The translations under genes were made by a program, and so were the position numbers. Source: Streptosporangium sp. NBC_01756 (lineage in GTDB: Bacteria; Actinomycetota; Actinomycetes; Streptosporangiales; Streptosporangiaceae). From it: a stretch of 64,000 bases of DNA. The stretch spans positions 1,736,001 to 1,800,000 of the forward strand of contig NZ_CP109130.1 of the NCBI RefSeq assembly GCF_035917975.1, written 5' to 3'. Positions 18,230 to 28,068 of this stretch are shown one piece after another. The notes below the pieces were generated by a model. The model worked only from the letters and a program-made list of their open reading frames with translations. It was not told where the DNA came from and ran no database searches. Each line of letters begins with the position of its first letter. Position 1 is the stretch's first letter.

Positions 18230-18336
18230 CCTCCGCCCCACAACATGAGCGGTGTCGAAGCAGCCGGACGCGTCCTTCCGCCCTGCGGCATGAGCGGTGT
18301 CGAGCAGCCAGGCGCGGCCTTCCGCCCTGCGGCATG
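18230..18336 (+). repeat. Tandem repeat, about 45-bp unit, 2.5 copies
   Basis: Units share TCCGCCCTGCGGCATGAGC followed by GGTGTCGA(A)GCAGCC. The ATGAGC element starts at 18245 and 18290, with a third truncated copy at 18334 (spacing 45 and 44). It lies between the convergent RlpA-like and DUF4870 genes and has no coding capacity of its own. Confidence 0.75.
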
Positions 18337-18360
18337 AACCGATACCGGCCCCGGACCGGA

Positions 18361-18996
18361 CTACTTCACCGGACGCAGCGTGAGCGGATAACGGAAATCG
18401 CCCTCGCCCAGGGCCGCCAGACCCCCCACTACGGACAGGACCACGCCACCGATCCAGAGCACGGGGAGCAGCACGACGCCCACGAAGGTGATCGACAGCA
18501 GCACGGTGGCCCCGAGCAGGGTCAGTTGGAAGTTGAGCGCCTCCACCGCGTGCTTGCGGATGTAGGGCGAGGTCCTGCCCCCGGTGAGCATCATGATCAG
18601 CGGTCCGATCGCCAGCAGGCCGGTCAGCGGCAGCAGGTGTGCCGCCGCCGCTCCCAGGCGTTCTCCTCCCGTGTCCGCCCGCACCTGGTGGTGGCGGCCC
18701 GGTGCTCCCCAACCCGTCACCGGCGGATAGGGGGCGGGGGCGACCGGGCGCGAGCCGTAGAGCTCATGCATGATCGGCAGCAGGTCACCGTGGACGCGTG
18801 CCGTCATCGCGCGGTCCAGACGGTCGTCGAACTCGAACTTGTCGAACCGTCCCTCCGCGTAGGCGGCCTTGACATGCTCGACCACCTGCTCCCGATCCTG
18901 GTTGCTCACTCTGAGATCAACATGGTCGGGCCGGACACCGGGCGCCGACATGCTCCCGCCCCACGGGCTCCCCGATGGTCTCACTGCGCCTGCCAT
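18361..18996 (-). CDS. DUF1707 and DUF4870 domain membrane protein
   Basis: A protein of about 211 aa. Near the N-terminus is a DUF1707-like segment (DLRVSNQDREQVVEHVKAAY and the following EFDDRLDRAMTAR), a small actinobacterial cytosolic domain. A Pro-rich linker follows, then a DUF4870 region with three or four membrane segments (LLPLTGLLAIGPLIMMLTGG; FQLTLLGATVLLSITFVGVVLLPVL). The ATG at 18996 has AAGGGG 9 bases upstream; a second ATG at 18951 is an alternative. Function is unknown. Confidence 0.8.
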   Translation of the reverse strand: MAGAVRPSGSPWGGSMSAPGVRPDHVDLRVSNQDREQVVEHVKAAYAEGRFDKFEFDDRLDRAMTARVHGDLLPIMHELYGSRPVAPAPYPPVTGWGAPGRHHQVRADTGGERLGAAAAHLLPLTGLLAIGPLIMMLTGGRTSPYIRKHAVEALNFQLTLLGATVLLSITFVGVVLLPVLWIGGVVLSVVGGLAALGEGDFRYPLTLRPVK

Positions 18997-19144
18997 GGAC
19001 CGACACCCCTTCTTCCGTCGCCGCTCTGTCTCCCATATTTGTCGACGACTTTCGTCCGGTCCATCCGGACTAACCCTTGGATGTCCCTTAGAGTCCACCC
19101 TGACCTTCTGCCATGAAACGTCCTGGAGATGTATACAAGTAGCC

Positions 19145-19483
19145 ATGAGATGGCGGGATCGCTACGGGTTAAGACGTCTTCGCGGGCCGAAGATCGCCAA
19201 GTTCGACCGCGAGGCGACCGACGCGGACGTGGAGGCGCTCATCGCCTTCGCGAAGTCCCGTCGTGGTGTGGAGTTCTACGTCGAACCGGAGACATTCGCG
19301 ACCGACACCACCGCGATGGCCGTCGCCGACGACGGCGAGTGGACCCGGCGCAGAGTCGGCTCACCCGCGGTGATCCGCAAGGTGGCCCGTGACCTGTCTC
19401 TTCCCGTCTATGACGTGCAGCTGACCGGTTACCCACCCCGGGTGCGCGCCTACAACGAGCGCCGCAAACGCGCCGAGAGCTGA
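19145..19483 (+). CDS. Conserved hypothetical small basic protein
   Basis: A 112-aa, charged, soluble protein (MRWRDRYGLRRLRGPKIAKF and onward). I recognise no catalytic motif. It is divergent from the DUF4870 gene and ends 4 bp before the stop of the convergent DUF4192 gene. A GGAG sits about 15 bases upstream of the ATG, so the start or a leaderless transcript is uncertain. Codon usage is typical of the neighbourhood, supporting a real gene. Confidence 0.65.
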   Translation: MRWRDRYGLRRLRGPKIAKFDREATDADVEALIAFAKSRRGVEFYVEPETFATDTTAMAVADDGEWTRRRVGSPAVIRKVARDLSLPVYDVQLTGYPPRVRAYNERRKRAES

Positions 19484-19487
19484 TCTC

Positions 19488-20597
19488 TCACTCCTCCGTG
19501 GCCTCCGGCTCCTCCAATAAGGCGATCATGGGAAGCAGCCATGCCATCCGGGGGCTGCCCATCTCCTCGTCCAGTTCCTCGGGGCTGGGCATCCTCGCTC
19601 TCAGCACGTGCGGTGGGAGCAGATGGTGGAGTGCGTGCCTGAGCAGGTTCGCCATCGAATATCCCGGGGCGATCTCGCATGCGCGGATGACGGCGATGCC
19701 GGCCAGCGCGGAGTCGCCGTCACACCAGGCGGCCACGCCGAGCAGGGAGGCGGCCGGAGGCACGAATCTCGGCTCCAACCGCCGGGTGAGGTCCTGCCAG
19801 AGCCTACGGTGGACGTCGTGGGTGTCGTCGGTGAGAAGGGCCCACGCCTCGTCCCTGACCCGGATCACCGCGAGGTCCAGTCCCAGCCTGGCCACCTGCT
19901 CGTCGTCGAGTCGCCCACCGCGGGCGTACACGGCGATCGCCCCGCGGACCCGGGCCACCCCGTCGGCGACGAACTCCGCGGCGAACCCTTCCAGGTCCGT
20001 GCAACCGGCCAGCCTGCCCCGCAACTCCTCCGTGACGCGGGCCGTGGCCTGGCGCATCGCCAGCCGGGCGCTGCCTCCGACGGAGTCGAGCGAGTGCTCC
20101 AGGGTCTCTCGGTCGGGCAGGGCGACCAGTCCGTGCGCGACGGCCTCGGCGGCGATCATGGTGGCCTCCTGCTCGTATGGCGTGCCGTCGGCCGGGCAGC
20201 AGTCGGCGCGGGAGCAGATGAAGGACCAGTAGCGGCCGTTCTCCGCCCGGAGCGCGTCGACGATGGTGACGTCGCCCCGGCGCAACAGCGTGAGGGCCGC
20301 GTCCATGGCAGGGGTCACCAGCGGACCCGGGCCATAGCCGATGACGATGACCTGACCGATCCGCTCCTTGCGGAGCAATGTGATGATCTGGCCGAGCCCG
20401 GGGGCGACCAGCGGCAGATCCCACCGGACGGTCAGATGGAGCCGCCCTCGGGGCGGGCTTCCCTTCAGCCCGATCACGATCAGGCTGTCAGCGGGATGGA
20501 AGCCCACGAGGTAGGGCACGGCGCCGAGGACGTCCTCGGTGGAGCCGAGAAGCAGATGGGGCTGCGGGTTGGCCGGGGCCGGGATGTCGGTTGTCAT
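19488..20597 (-). CDS. DUF4192 domain-containing protein
   Basis: A 369-aa soluble protein of the actinobacterial DUF4192 family. The N-terminal signature is LLGSTEDVLGAVPYLVGFHPADSL, and the middle contains an ICSRADCCPADGTPYE segment with Cys residues. The C-terminal half has the ALAGIAVIRACEIAPGYSMANLL block typical of the family. Function is unknown. The ATG at 20597 is the natural start; the ribosome binding site is weak. The terminal GAG/GCC-rich tail is acidic. Confidence 0.88.
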   Translation of the reverse strand: MTTDIPAPANPQPHLLLGSTEDVLGAVPYLVGFHPADSLIVIGLKGSPPRGRLHLTVRWDLPLVAPGLGQIITLLRKERIGQVIVIGYGPGPLVTPAMDAALTLLRRGDVTIVDALRAENGRYWSFICSRADCCPADGTPYEQEATMIAAEAVAHGLVALPDRETLEHSLDSVGGSARLAMRQATARVTEELRGRLAGCTDLEGFAAEFVADGVARVRGAIAVYARGGRLDDEQVARLGLDLAVIRVRDEAWALLTDDTHDVHRRLWQDLTRRLEPRFVPPAASLLGVAAWCDGDSALAGIAVIRACEIAPGYSMANLLRHALHHLLPPHVLRARMPSPEELDEEMGSPRMAWLLPMIALLEEPEATEE

Positions 20598-20772
20598 GGC
20601 CGAGAGCCTCGCCGGATTTCGACCGGCTCATCGCGCCGAACCTCGATCTGTGGACGCCCGGTCCTTCATGCGGCGTCCCTGTGGAAATCGGCCCCCCAGG
20701 CCGGCGGGGAAGCGAGATTCCCCGCGCCGCGGACACGCCGCCCGCTGAGCGGGCACAGCGGTACAGGGTCGG

Positions 20773-21522
20773 TCAGACGGGGGCCAGGCGTGTCCTGACC
20801 ATGATCGTCCCACCTGCGACGGCGGCGGGCATCGCGACCACCGCGCCCAACGGGATGAGGAAGACCAGGAAGAGAAGCCCTCCGAAGCCGAGCGCCGCGG
20901 CCTTGTTCCCCCGGAGGACGGCGAAGCGGTTCTTGCGTGCCATTCCCCGGCGCTCCATGGCCAGCGTGGTGAGTTCGACCGTGAGGAAGAAGCCCGAGAC
21001 CAGGGCACCCAGCACCGGCACCACCGTCTGCCCGATCACCGGCACGAAACCGAGGAAGAACAGCGGGACGGTGAACAGCAGCACGTATCCGAGGGTGATC
21101 AGGCTGTCCCTGACGGACCTGGGAATCGACTTCCAGAGAGGGACTTCGTGCCCGCCCGGCACCTCGCCATAGCTCTCCTCGACCTTTTCCGAGAGCTTCT
21201 CGTAGAAGGGGTCTCCGACGATCAGGGTCACCGCGGTGAAGGTCACCACGGCCAGCACCAGCCCGGCACCGACGATCAGCAGTCCGACCAGGGTCCGGAG
21301 GGTGTTCCGCGCCGCCTGGCCCCATCCGTCGGCGAACGGCGTCGCCCACTCGGCGAGGTCTCCCGCGTTGGTACCGAGGAGATAGAGGACGACCACGTAG
21401 AGCACGGACACGATCAAGGCGGGGATCAGCCCGAACAGCCACCACCGAGGGGTGCGCGCGACCCAGCCCAGCCCCTGGAAGAAGAACTTCATGCCGTCCG
21501 TAAAGGAGCGGAAATGACCCAT
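20773..21522 (-). CDS. EI24 domain (CysZ-like) membrane protein
   Basis: A 249-aa polytopic protein of the EI24/CysZ family. It begins with a cytosolic aromatic segment (FTDGMKFFFQGLGWVARTPRWWLFGLIP) followed by four or more membrane segments, including LFTVPLFFLGFVPVIGQTVVPVLGALVSGFF. CysZ proteins mediate sulfate flux; actinobacterial members are mostly uncharacterised, so I do not assign sulfate transport. The ATG at 21522 is preceded by a GGAC motif. Confidence 0.85.
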   Translation of the reverse strand: MGHFRSFTDGMKFFFQGLGWVARTPRWWLFGLIPALIVSVLYVVVLYLLGTNAGDLAEWATPFADGWGQAARNTLRTLVGLLIVGAGLVLAVVTFTAVTLIVGDPFYEKLSEKVEESYGEVPGGHEVPLWKSIPRSVRDSLITLGYVLLFTVPLFFLGFVPVIGQTVVPVLGALVSGFFLTVELTTLAMERRGMARKNRFAVLRGNKAAALGFGGLLFLVFLIPLGAVVAMPAAVAGGTIMVRTRLAPV

Positions 21523-21623
21523 GTCCGGAAGATTAGCGGGATCGCTGGATCATCGCGCACGGCGCCGGAGAGCGCCGCACAGCGCTCCGCCGTACCCGGG
21601 TCGCGCGAGACGGCAGGGAGCGC

Positions 21624-22217
21624 TCAGCCGTTCCGCCAGAGGGTGGGCACGGAGACGCCGAGGGCGGTGAAGAGGCGGCGGAGGAGAGGGAGGGAGATGC
21701 CCAGCACGTTGCCGTGGTCACCCTCGATACCGTCGACGAACCAGCCGCCCGATCCGTCCAGGGTGAAGGCACCCGCGACCCGGAGGGGCTCGCCGGTGGC
21801 GACATAGGCGGCGATCTCGGCGTCGGTCGGGGAGCCGAAACGGACGACCGTGGCCCCCACCTCCACCACCTCCCGCCCGCCGGCGACGTCGATCACACAG
21901 TGGCCGGTGAGCAGGCGCCCCGTACGGCCGCGCATGCTCTCCCAGCGTGAGACGGCCTCCTCGGCCGACAGGGGCTTGCCGTAGGCCTGACCGTCGAGCT
22001 CCAGCACCGAGTCGCAGCCGATGACCAGGCCGGCGGTCAGGTCCCGTGCCACCACCGCGGCCTTGGCGCGGGCCAGCGCGAGACAGAGTTCGCTCGGACT
22101 GTCGGCGACGACGGCCTCCTCGTTCACACCGCTGACGATCACCTTGGGATCGAGTCCGGCGCTGCGGAGCAGGGCGAGACGGGCGGGCGAGGCGGAGGCG
22201 AGAACGATCTGGGTCAC
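21624..22217 (-). CDS. maf: Maf family nucleotide pyrophosphatase
   Basis: A 197-aa cytosolic Maf protein, a nucleoside-triphosphate pyrophosphatase that removes non-canonical or modified nucleotides and was historically called a septum formation inhibitor. Signature motifs are [18 protein letters not shown] (here VLASASP), [24 protein letters not shown] and the late [25 protein letters not shown]. The start is GTG at 22217. The gap to the downstream EI24 gene is about 100 bp. Confidence 0.93.
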   Translation of the reverse strand: MTQIVLASASPARLALLRSAGLDPKVIVSGVNEEAVVADSPSELCLALARAKAAVVARDLTAGLVIGCDSVLELDGQAYGKPLSAEEAVSRWESMRGRTGRLLTGHCVIDVAGGREVVEVGATVVRFGSPTDAEIAAYVATGEPLRVAGAFTLDGSGGWFVDGIEGDHGNVLGISLPLLRRLFTALGVSVPTLWRNG

Positions 22218-22341
22218 GTCAATCGAGCCTAGGCCCTGTCCGGCGGACGGCGGACCATCCTGACGACACCGGGGAGGGAAGCCGTGGCCACCCGCTTCTG
22301 CCCGGCCCGAACGGATGGGACGCTTCCGTACCGGGGTGGGG

Positions 22342-23349
22342 TCACTTCAACCGGATCGAGGTGACCGCGGTGTTGATGTCGCGCCAGTATGCCCGCTGGG
22401 TGTCGGGGATCGTCACGAAGACCATGGCGGGTTTGGCACCGGGGACCTCCGTCACAGCAACGGCGGCCATGGAGAAGCGGGACTTGGCCTTGATCTTGTA
22501 TTTCACCCGGTAGGCCAGCAGCCAGCCGTCCTTGGTCGCCTGGGAGGCGGCCCAGGCGATCGTGCTCCCCTTGGGGTGGTGGTTGAGCGTCCAGCGGGCG
22601 GCCAGCAGCGCGGTCTCCTCCGGGCTCTCCTGCACCTTGATGGGCACCGGACAGCTCACGACCATCGCCCGGGTGGCCCCGCCTTTCACCTTCGGCAGCA
22701 CCTGCTTGGTGGAGAACGGCGGGGCGCCGTAGGTCTTCCACGGCTTGGCGAGCCGGGCCAGTGAGACGCCCGACTTGGCGTCCTGCAGCCGGAGTTTGGT
22801 CTTGTGCTCCTTGCCGGGCAGCCGGGCCAGCCGCTTACCGGGCGGCATCCCGGGAACACGCGGGTCGGACAGGGCCACGACCACGGCCGCGCTCCGCTCC
22901 GGCGTCCGGGCCGCGCTCACCGTCGGCGAAGGCGCCGGGGAAGCCGACACCGACGCCGACGCCGACGAAGAGGGCGCCGGAGACGCCGAGGACGAGGACG
23001 CCGGGGAACCGAAACCGGGCGAGGGCATCGCGGCAGATGGCGCGGCGATCGGCCCCGACGCCTCCTCGCCCGGTTGATCTGAGGAGCCGGAGTACACGAG
23101 TCCGGCCACGGCCGCGACGGCCCCCACGACCACCACGGTGACCGCGGCCAGAATCCGGTAGATGACACGCATCGGCAGGTCGCCGATGCGGGACCTCTTG
23201 ACCGGTGATCCCAGCGGATTGATCGATGACTTCGGCGGGCCGTCGACGACCACCTTCGGCAACTCGGACGTATCCGCCTCAGCGGTCACATACGCCGGCA
23301 CAGAACCCGCCCCCCGGGTCCCCGGAGTCCCACCCAACCCATCGAGCAC
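22342..23349 (-). CDS. Hypothetical single-pass membrane protein
   Basis: A 335-aa protein. A cytosolic N-terminus of about 60 residues precedes one membrane segment ([24 protein letters not shown]). A Ser/Ala/Pro-rich linker (about residues 90-150) leads to an extracellular domain without a recognised family ([35 protein letters not shown] at the C-terminus). A GTG start at 23349 is used; an internal ATG just before the membrane segment is also possible. The architecture suggests a wall-exposed sensory or accessory domain; the function is not known. Confidence 0.75.
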   Translation of the reverse strand: MLDGLGGTPGTRGAGSVPAYVTAEADTSELPKVVVDGPPKSSINPLGSPVKRSRIGDLPMRVIYRILAAVTVVVVGAVAAVAGLVYSGSSDQPGEEASGPIAAPSAAMPSPGFGSPASSSSASPAPSSSASASVSASPAPSPTVSAARTPERSAAVVVALSDPRVPGMPPGKRLARLPGKEHKTKLRLQDAKSGVSLARLAKPWKTYGAPPFSTKQVLPKVKGGATRAMVVSCPVPIKVQESPEETALLAARWTLNHHPKGSTIAWAASQATKDGWLLAYRVKYKIKAKSRFSMAAVAVTEVPGAKPAMVFVTIPDTQRAYWRDINTAVTSIRLK

Positions 23350-23464
23350 GATCGGGAGCGTACGACAAATCCGGTTTTCCCGTGCGCGATCCCCATCACA
23401 CTTCGGGAACGAGTGCCTTCCCAGATGGGGGTGGAACGCCGGTCTGCGCGGGCCCCGCGGTGCT

Positions 23465-23505
23465 CCTGCCGTACTCCCGGAGGATCCCTCCGGGAGTACG
23501 GCAGG
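23465..23505. terminator. Very strong hairpin terminator
   Basis: A perfect 19-bp inverted repeat (23465-23483 with 23487-23505) with a 3-nt loop lies between the Pth2-like gene end and the hypothetical membrane protein start. It insulates the two minus-strand genes. Confidence 0.8.
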
Positions 23506-23559
23506 GCAGCCCCTCCGCGGCCTGCCCGGCCGCCACGAGAGGAGCGCTCACCCGCACCG

Positions 23560-24261
23560 TCACGGCGACCTGAGCGGCCCGGAACCCGCGATCCGGAAAC
23601 CGCCGTGCCGCAGCCACGGCGCATCCGCGACGACCGTGCACGACCCGGGCTCGACCTCGGTGAACCCCGCGTCGCGGACCACCGGCAGGCCCGAGTCGAC
23701 CAGCGCGGCCCACCCGGTGGGACCGGCGGTTCGTACGGCGGCCGCCCGCCCCCGGTCCCGCCACTCCTGCCGGGCCCGCTCGTCGCTCCCCCACCAGGCC
23801 AGCTGGGCCGCGTGCCCGGCCTGCGCCATCGCCTTGCCCGCCGACATCGCAAGCCCCGGGTTGATCCAGAGCACCACCTCTCCCGATGGCGCCGGGGCAA
23901 CCGGTGGGACCGAATCGGTCAGGTCGGTGCCGGAGACCTGCAGCCTGGACAGGTCCCTGGGCCAGTCGTCGAGCGGCACCGGCGGGTGGACCCGGACCTC
24001 GGCGGTGCCGGAGACGACGGTGATGCCGGGCAGGTCGAGCACCCGGCGCCACTCGGCGCCGCGCGCCCGCCGGACGACCTTCCTGATCCCGATGCTCTCC
24101 CAGGAGCGGACCGGTTCGGCCCATTCGCCGTCGCCGAGGGCCCGGGGGTCGTCGAGGAGCGTCAGCACCGCGAGCGCGGCCGCCTCCAGGGCGTCGGTGC
24201 GCTCCGGCGGGGCCGCCCGCTCGATCCTGACCACGATCGGGAGCACCTTCTGCCCGGTCAT
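23560..24261 (-). CDS. Peptidyl-tRNA hydrolase (Pth2-like)
   Basis: A 233-aa protein. The C-terminal half carries Pth2-type motifs (INPGLAMSAGKAMAQAGHAAQLAW and AGFTEVEPGSCTVVA), so it may recycle peptidyl-tRNA dropped from ribosomes. The N-terminal ~110 residues are an unrecognised domain typical of actinobacterial homologues. The ATG at 24261 is supported by the family N-terminus. Assignment rests on motif resemblance, and the enzymatic activity of this long actinobacterial form is inferred. Confidence 0.8.
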   Translation of the reverse strand: MTGQKVLPIVVRIERAAPPERTDALEAAALAVLTLLDDPRALGDGEWAEPVRSWESIGIRKVVRRARGAEWRRVLDLPGITVVSGTAEVRVHPPVPLDDWPRDLSRLQVSGTDLTDSVPPVAPAPSGEVVLWINPGLAMSAGKAMAQAGHAAQLAWWGSDERARQEWRDRGRAAAVRTAGPTGWAALVDSGLPVVRDAGFTEVEPGSCTVVADAPWLRHGGFRIAGSGPLRSP

Positions 24262-24316
24262 GCGGCCTTCGCCCGCCGCGTGCTCCGGTGCCCGCCGGCT
24301 GTCTCTCTTCGCTCGT

Positions 24317-25591
24317 TCACGCTTTCAAGGATGCCTTCCTGGCGATGGCGACCGACATCAGGGCGGCGATCAGGCAGAGGAATCCGGCGGCGTACCAGGC
24401 GAGGTCGTAGGCGCCGAAGTGGTCACGGGTGAGACCCGCGCCCACTGCGGCGACGGCCGCGCCAACCTGGTGGGAGGCGAAGACCCAGCCGAACACCACC
24501 GCGCCGTCGGCGCCGTAGATCTGCCGGCACAGGGCCACGGTGGGCGGGACGGTGGCCACCCAGTCGAGGCCGTAGAAGACGATGAAGACGAGCATGCTGG
24601 GCTCGGTGGTCGCTCCGAACAGGCTGGGCAGAAGCATCAGCGACAGACCGCGCAGCCCGTAGTAGGCGCCGAGCAGGATCCGCGAGTCGACCTTGTCGCT
24701 CAGCCAGCCGGACGCGATGGTCCCGACGACGTCGAAGATCCCAACCAGTGCGAGGAGTCCCGCGGCGGTCGGCTCGGCCATCCCGTGGTCGTGGGCCGCT
24801 GGGATGAAGTGGGTGCCGACCAGGCCGTTGGTGCTCATACCGCAGATCGCGAACCCGCCCACGAGCAGCCAGAAGGGCCTGGTCCGCGCGGCGCTCCACA
24901 GCACGGTGAGTGCGTGGGCGGCGGCTCCGCCGGCCCTGGCGGGCGGGGGGACCGTGACCGCGGCCGGGTCGGCGCCCAGAGCGGTGGTGCCCACCTCCTC
25001 CGGGCGGTCACGCAGCAGGAACCAGACGAGGGGGACCACGACGAGCGCGGCGGCGGTGACCGTGACGGCCGCCGAACGCCACCCCTGGGCGACGGCCAGG
25101 TGGGCGAGGAGGGGCAGGAAGACGAGCTGCCCGGTGGCACCGCCCGCGGTGAGGACTCCGGTGACGAGGCCGCGGTGGCGGACGAACCAGCGCTCGGTGA
25201 GTGTGGCGGCGAAGACCAGGGCCATCGACCCGGTGCCGAGACCGACCAGGACACCCCAGCAGAGGATGAGCTGCCAGGGTGCGTTCATCAGGATGGTGAA
25301 CCCGCTGCCCGCCGCGACGAGCAGCAGCGCGCCGGACACCACCCGGCGCATGCCGAAACGGTTCATGAGGGCGGCGGCGAACGGGGCGGTCAGGCCGTAG
25401 AGCATGAGGTTGACCGAGACCGCCAGCGAGATCGTGCCGCGGGACCAGCCGAACTCCTCCTGGAGCGGGGTGATCAGTACCCCGGGAGTGGCCCGGAACC
25501 CCGCTGCGCCCAGGATGGCCACGAACGCGACTCCCGCCACGATCCAGGCGCGGTGCAACCCCCGCGTACGCGTCTGAAGAGTCGTTGTCAT
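24317..25591 (-). CDS. MFS transporter (monocarboxylate/oxalate-antiporter-like)
   Basis: A 424-aa transporter with 12 predicted membrane segments. The N-terminal region (FRATPGVLITPLQEEFGWSRGTISLAVSVNLMLYGL) is characteristic of the MCT/oxalate-formate antiporter-like MFS group, as is the loop ERWFVRHRGLVTGVLTAGGATGQL. The substrate is unknown. The start could be ATG 25591 or ATG 25603; neither has a strong ribosome binding site. It is divergent from the peptide ABC operon, 716 bp away. Confidence 0.88.
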   Translation of the reverse strand: MTTTLQTRTRGLHRAWIVAGVAFVAILGAAGFRATPGVLITPLQEEFGWSRGTISLAVSVNLMLYGLTAPFAAALMNRFGMRRVVSGALLLVAAGSGFTILMNAPWQLILCWGVLVGLGTGSMALVFAATLTERWFVRHRGLVTGVLTAGGATGQLVFLPLLAHLAVAQGWRSAAVTVTAAALVVVPLVWFLLRDRPEEVGTTALGADPAAVTVPPPARAGGAAAHALTVLWSAARTRPFWLLVGGFAICGMSTNGLVGTHFIPAAHDHGMAEPTAAGLLALVGIFDVVGTIASGWLSDKVDSRILLGAYYGLRGLSLMLLPSLFGATTEPSMLVFIVFYGLDWVATVPPTVALCRQIYGADGAVVFGWVFASHQVGAAVAAVGAGLTRDHFGAYDLAWYAAGFLCLIAALMSVAIARKASLKA

Positions 25592-26307
25592 GACGCCAAT
25601 CATGGAGCCCGCCCCCGGGGGCTCACGAGTGGCCCGGATGCCATTATCCGCAAACATCGGGCCACGCGACAGCCGTACCGGACCCACCGGCCGACGTACC
25701 TGAGACGCCTCCGCCAGGCACTCCTCGCCCTCGCCCGGCGGACAGGCGGACGGGCGGCGCGGGGAACAGGGAAAAGAGCCACCCGGAACGGGTCTCCGCA
25801 CAGAAGTTCCGCACGCGAGATGCGTCCGCAATCCGATATGCGGCGGAGAAAACCCTGCGAAAAAGAATTCCCCTACAGCCCGCACCCCACAACCCCCGCC
25901 AGACGGCCCGCGCCACTTCGGGAGAGCACGACGTGAAGGTTGCCGACGACGGGAAAAGCCGATCGGCCGACTACTTTGGGTGATATGGCTTGTGGGTTTC
26001 GGTGAGTTTCCCAGCAGGGACAGTCGTGGTTTTTCCACACAACCGAGCCCTTTTGATCACCCGCGCGACTACTCTCCGCTGTCTACCGTACTGGGACTAT
26101 TCGGTCAAACGTTACGTTTTTCCTGATTTTCACTGATTGGGGAGTTTCGCGCTCTGCGCCCGACTTTGTTACAGCTTGGGGCGGCGCCGGTATCAGGTCT
26201 GCAACACCCCAGTCGCCCCACTTGTCCAAGGGAGAGTCCTGGTGCTCAGCTTTGTTCGACCAGTGCTTGCGGCTGACCTCAGACCGGACGATTAAAGGAG
26301 TACCGCC
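25592..26307. other. 716-bp intergenic region without a recognised gene
   Basis: It holds the divergent promoters of the MFS gene and the peptide ABC operon. The section 25940-26200 is AT-richer than its surroundings and includes the small inverted repeat AAACGTTACGTTT at 26107-26119. No RNA gene or riboswitch was recognised. A strong AAAGGAG lies ahead of the GTG at 26308. Confidence 0.5.
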
Positions 26308-28056
26308 GTGTTCCATGCGCGGACATCTGGCAAGTTTCTAGCGGTGGTGGCGGGAGGTGCACTCCTGCTGACTGCCTGCGGGGGCAACGACTCGGCGAGC
26401 AAGCCGGCGGCGTCGGGCTCCGCCGCCGCCTCGGCCCCTGCCTCGGCGCAGAGCATCAACTACGCGTTCGACCAGGAGTTCAGCTCCTACAACGGCAACA
26501 CCAGCGCGGAGAACGCGGCCCGTAACAACCAGCCGCTGCAGCGCGTGCTGACCGGTTTCTGGTACTACGGCGGCGACGGCGCGGTGACGCCGGACACGGA
26601 CTTCGGCACCTACGAGAAGGTCTCCGACGACCCGCTGACCGTCAAGTACACGATCAACCCCGCGGCCACCTGGTCGGACGGCACGCCGATCGACTGTGAC
26701 GACCTGGCGCTGTCCTGGGCGGCGAACTCCGGAAAGGTCGAGGGCTTCTCCACCGCCGGCACCACCGGCTGGGAGCTCACCGACGCCCCCAAGTGCGACA
26801 AGGGCGGCAAGGAGATCACCCACGTCTACTCCGAGCCCTTCGCCGACTGGCGCGGCGGCCTCTACTCCCAGGGGCAGATCATGCCCGCCCACGTGGTGGA
26901 GAAGAAGGGCAACATCTCCGAGGAAGAGCTCATCGCCGCCGTCAAGGACGGCGACGCCAAGAAGCTCGCCGACGCGATCAAGTTCTACAACGACGGCTGG
27001 ATCATGAAGGGCACGCTGCTCAGCGAGGACCTGATCCCCTCCTCCGGCCCGTACAAGCTCTCCAAGATCGACGCCGGTCAGTCGCTAACCCTGGTCGCCA
27101 ACGACAAGTACTGGGGCGCCAAGCCGGCGATCCAGACGGTCGTCGAGCGCTACATCGCGCTGGACCAGCAGGCTCAGGCGCTGCAGAACGGTGAAGTCAA
27201 CATCGCCGTCCCGCAGCCCGGCCCCGACGTCCTCAACCAGCTGAACGCCCTGGAAGCCGTCACGGTCAAGTCCGGTCCGCAGTACTTCTTCGACCACCTG
27301 GACTTCAACTTCGACTCCAGCCCGTTCAAGGACAGGACCCTGCGCGAGGCGTTCGCCAAGTGCGTGCCGCGGCAGCTGATCGTCGACAACCTGATCAAGC
27401 CGCTGAACCCCGAGGCGAAGATCCTGCAGGCCCGCATCACCTCCAGCGTGCAGGCCAGCTACGCCGACATCGTCACCGGCCTGGCCGGCGAGGAGAAGAA
27501 GTACGACGCGGTCGACATCGACGGTGCCAAGGCCCTGCTGGAGAAGGCCGGCAAGACCGGACTCGAGGTCAAGATCGGCTACAACACCCCGAACCCGCGC
27601 CGCACCTCGGTCGTCCAGCTCATCAGCGACTCCTGCAACAAGGCCGGCTTCAAGGTCAAGGACAACGGCGCCGAGGACTTCTTCGGCACCGGCCTGGCCA
27701 ACAACACCTACGACGTCGCCCTCTTCGGCTGGACCGGTTCCTCCCTGATCAGCGGCAGCACCTCGACCTACACCTCGGTCAAGAAGTGCGACTCCGAGCA
27801 CAAGGGCAACAACAACGGCTGCTACGAGAACAAGAAGGTCGACGAGCTGCTGAAGAAGGCCAACGCCACGGTCGACGAGGCCGGCCAGACCCCGCTGCTC
27901 GCCGAGGCCGAGAAGATCATGTGGCAGGACCTGGCCACCATCCCGCTCTACGAGAACCCGAACCTGACCGCGTGGTCCGAGGGCGTCGGCAACGTCGTCC
28001 CGAACCCGACCCAGGCGGGCATCGGCTGGAACATGGACAAGTGGACCATCAGCTGA
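26308..28056 (+). CDS. Peptide ABC transporter substrate-binding lipoprotein (OppA-like)
   Basis: A 582-aa lipoprotein of solute-binding family 5. The signal peptide has lipobox LTAC with Cys 24 and a Ser/Ala-rich linker. The family 5 core is visible: DPLTVKYTINPAATWSDGTPI near the N-terminus, LIPSSGPYKL and KYWGAKPAIQTV. It likely binds oligopeptides or similar solutes for the downstream permeases and ATPases. The GTG at 26308 has AAAGGAG upstream. Two tandem hairpins follow the gene, the second with a 21-bp stem, probably boosting or separating its mRNA. Confidence 0.92.
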   Translation: MFHARTSGKFLAVVAGGALLLTACGGNDSASKPAASGSAAASAPASAQSINYAFDQEFSSYNGNTSAENAARNNQPLQRVLTGFWYYGGDGAVTPDTDFGTYEKVSDDPLTVKYTINPAATWSDGTPIDCDDLALSWAANSGKVEGFSTAGTTGWELTDAPKCDKGGKEITHVYSEPFADWRGGLYSQGQIMPAHVVEKKGNISEEELIAAVKDGDAKKLADAIKFYNDGWIMKGTLLSEDLIPSSGPYKLSKIDAGQSLTLVANDKYWGAKPAIQTVVERYIALDQQAQALQNGEVNIAVPQPGPDVLNQLNALEAVTVKSGPQYFFDHLDFNFDSSPFKDRTLREAFAKCVPRQLIVDNLIKPLNPEAKILQARITSSVQASYADIVTGLAGEEKKYDAVDIDGAKALLEKAGKTGLEVKIGYNTPNPRRTSVVQLISDSCNKAGFKVKDNGAEDFFGTGLANNTYDVALFGWTGSSLISGSTSTYTSVKKCDSEHKGNNNGCYENKKVDELLKKANATVDEAGQTPLLAEAEKIMWQDLATIPLYENPNLTAWSEGVGNVVPNPTQAGIGWNMDKWTIS

Positions 28057-28068
28057 TCTCATGACCCC

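Noticed and set aside
21616..21626. GGGAGCGCTC near the Maf gene, similar to the LacI operators
   Set aside because: Not palindromic beyond the core and not linked to sugar genes; likely chance.
23162..25936. Plus-strand 924-codon frame
   Set aside because: It lies antisense to three well-supported genes; composition is that of a high-GC shadow.
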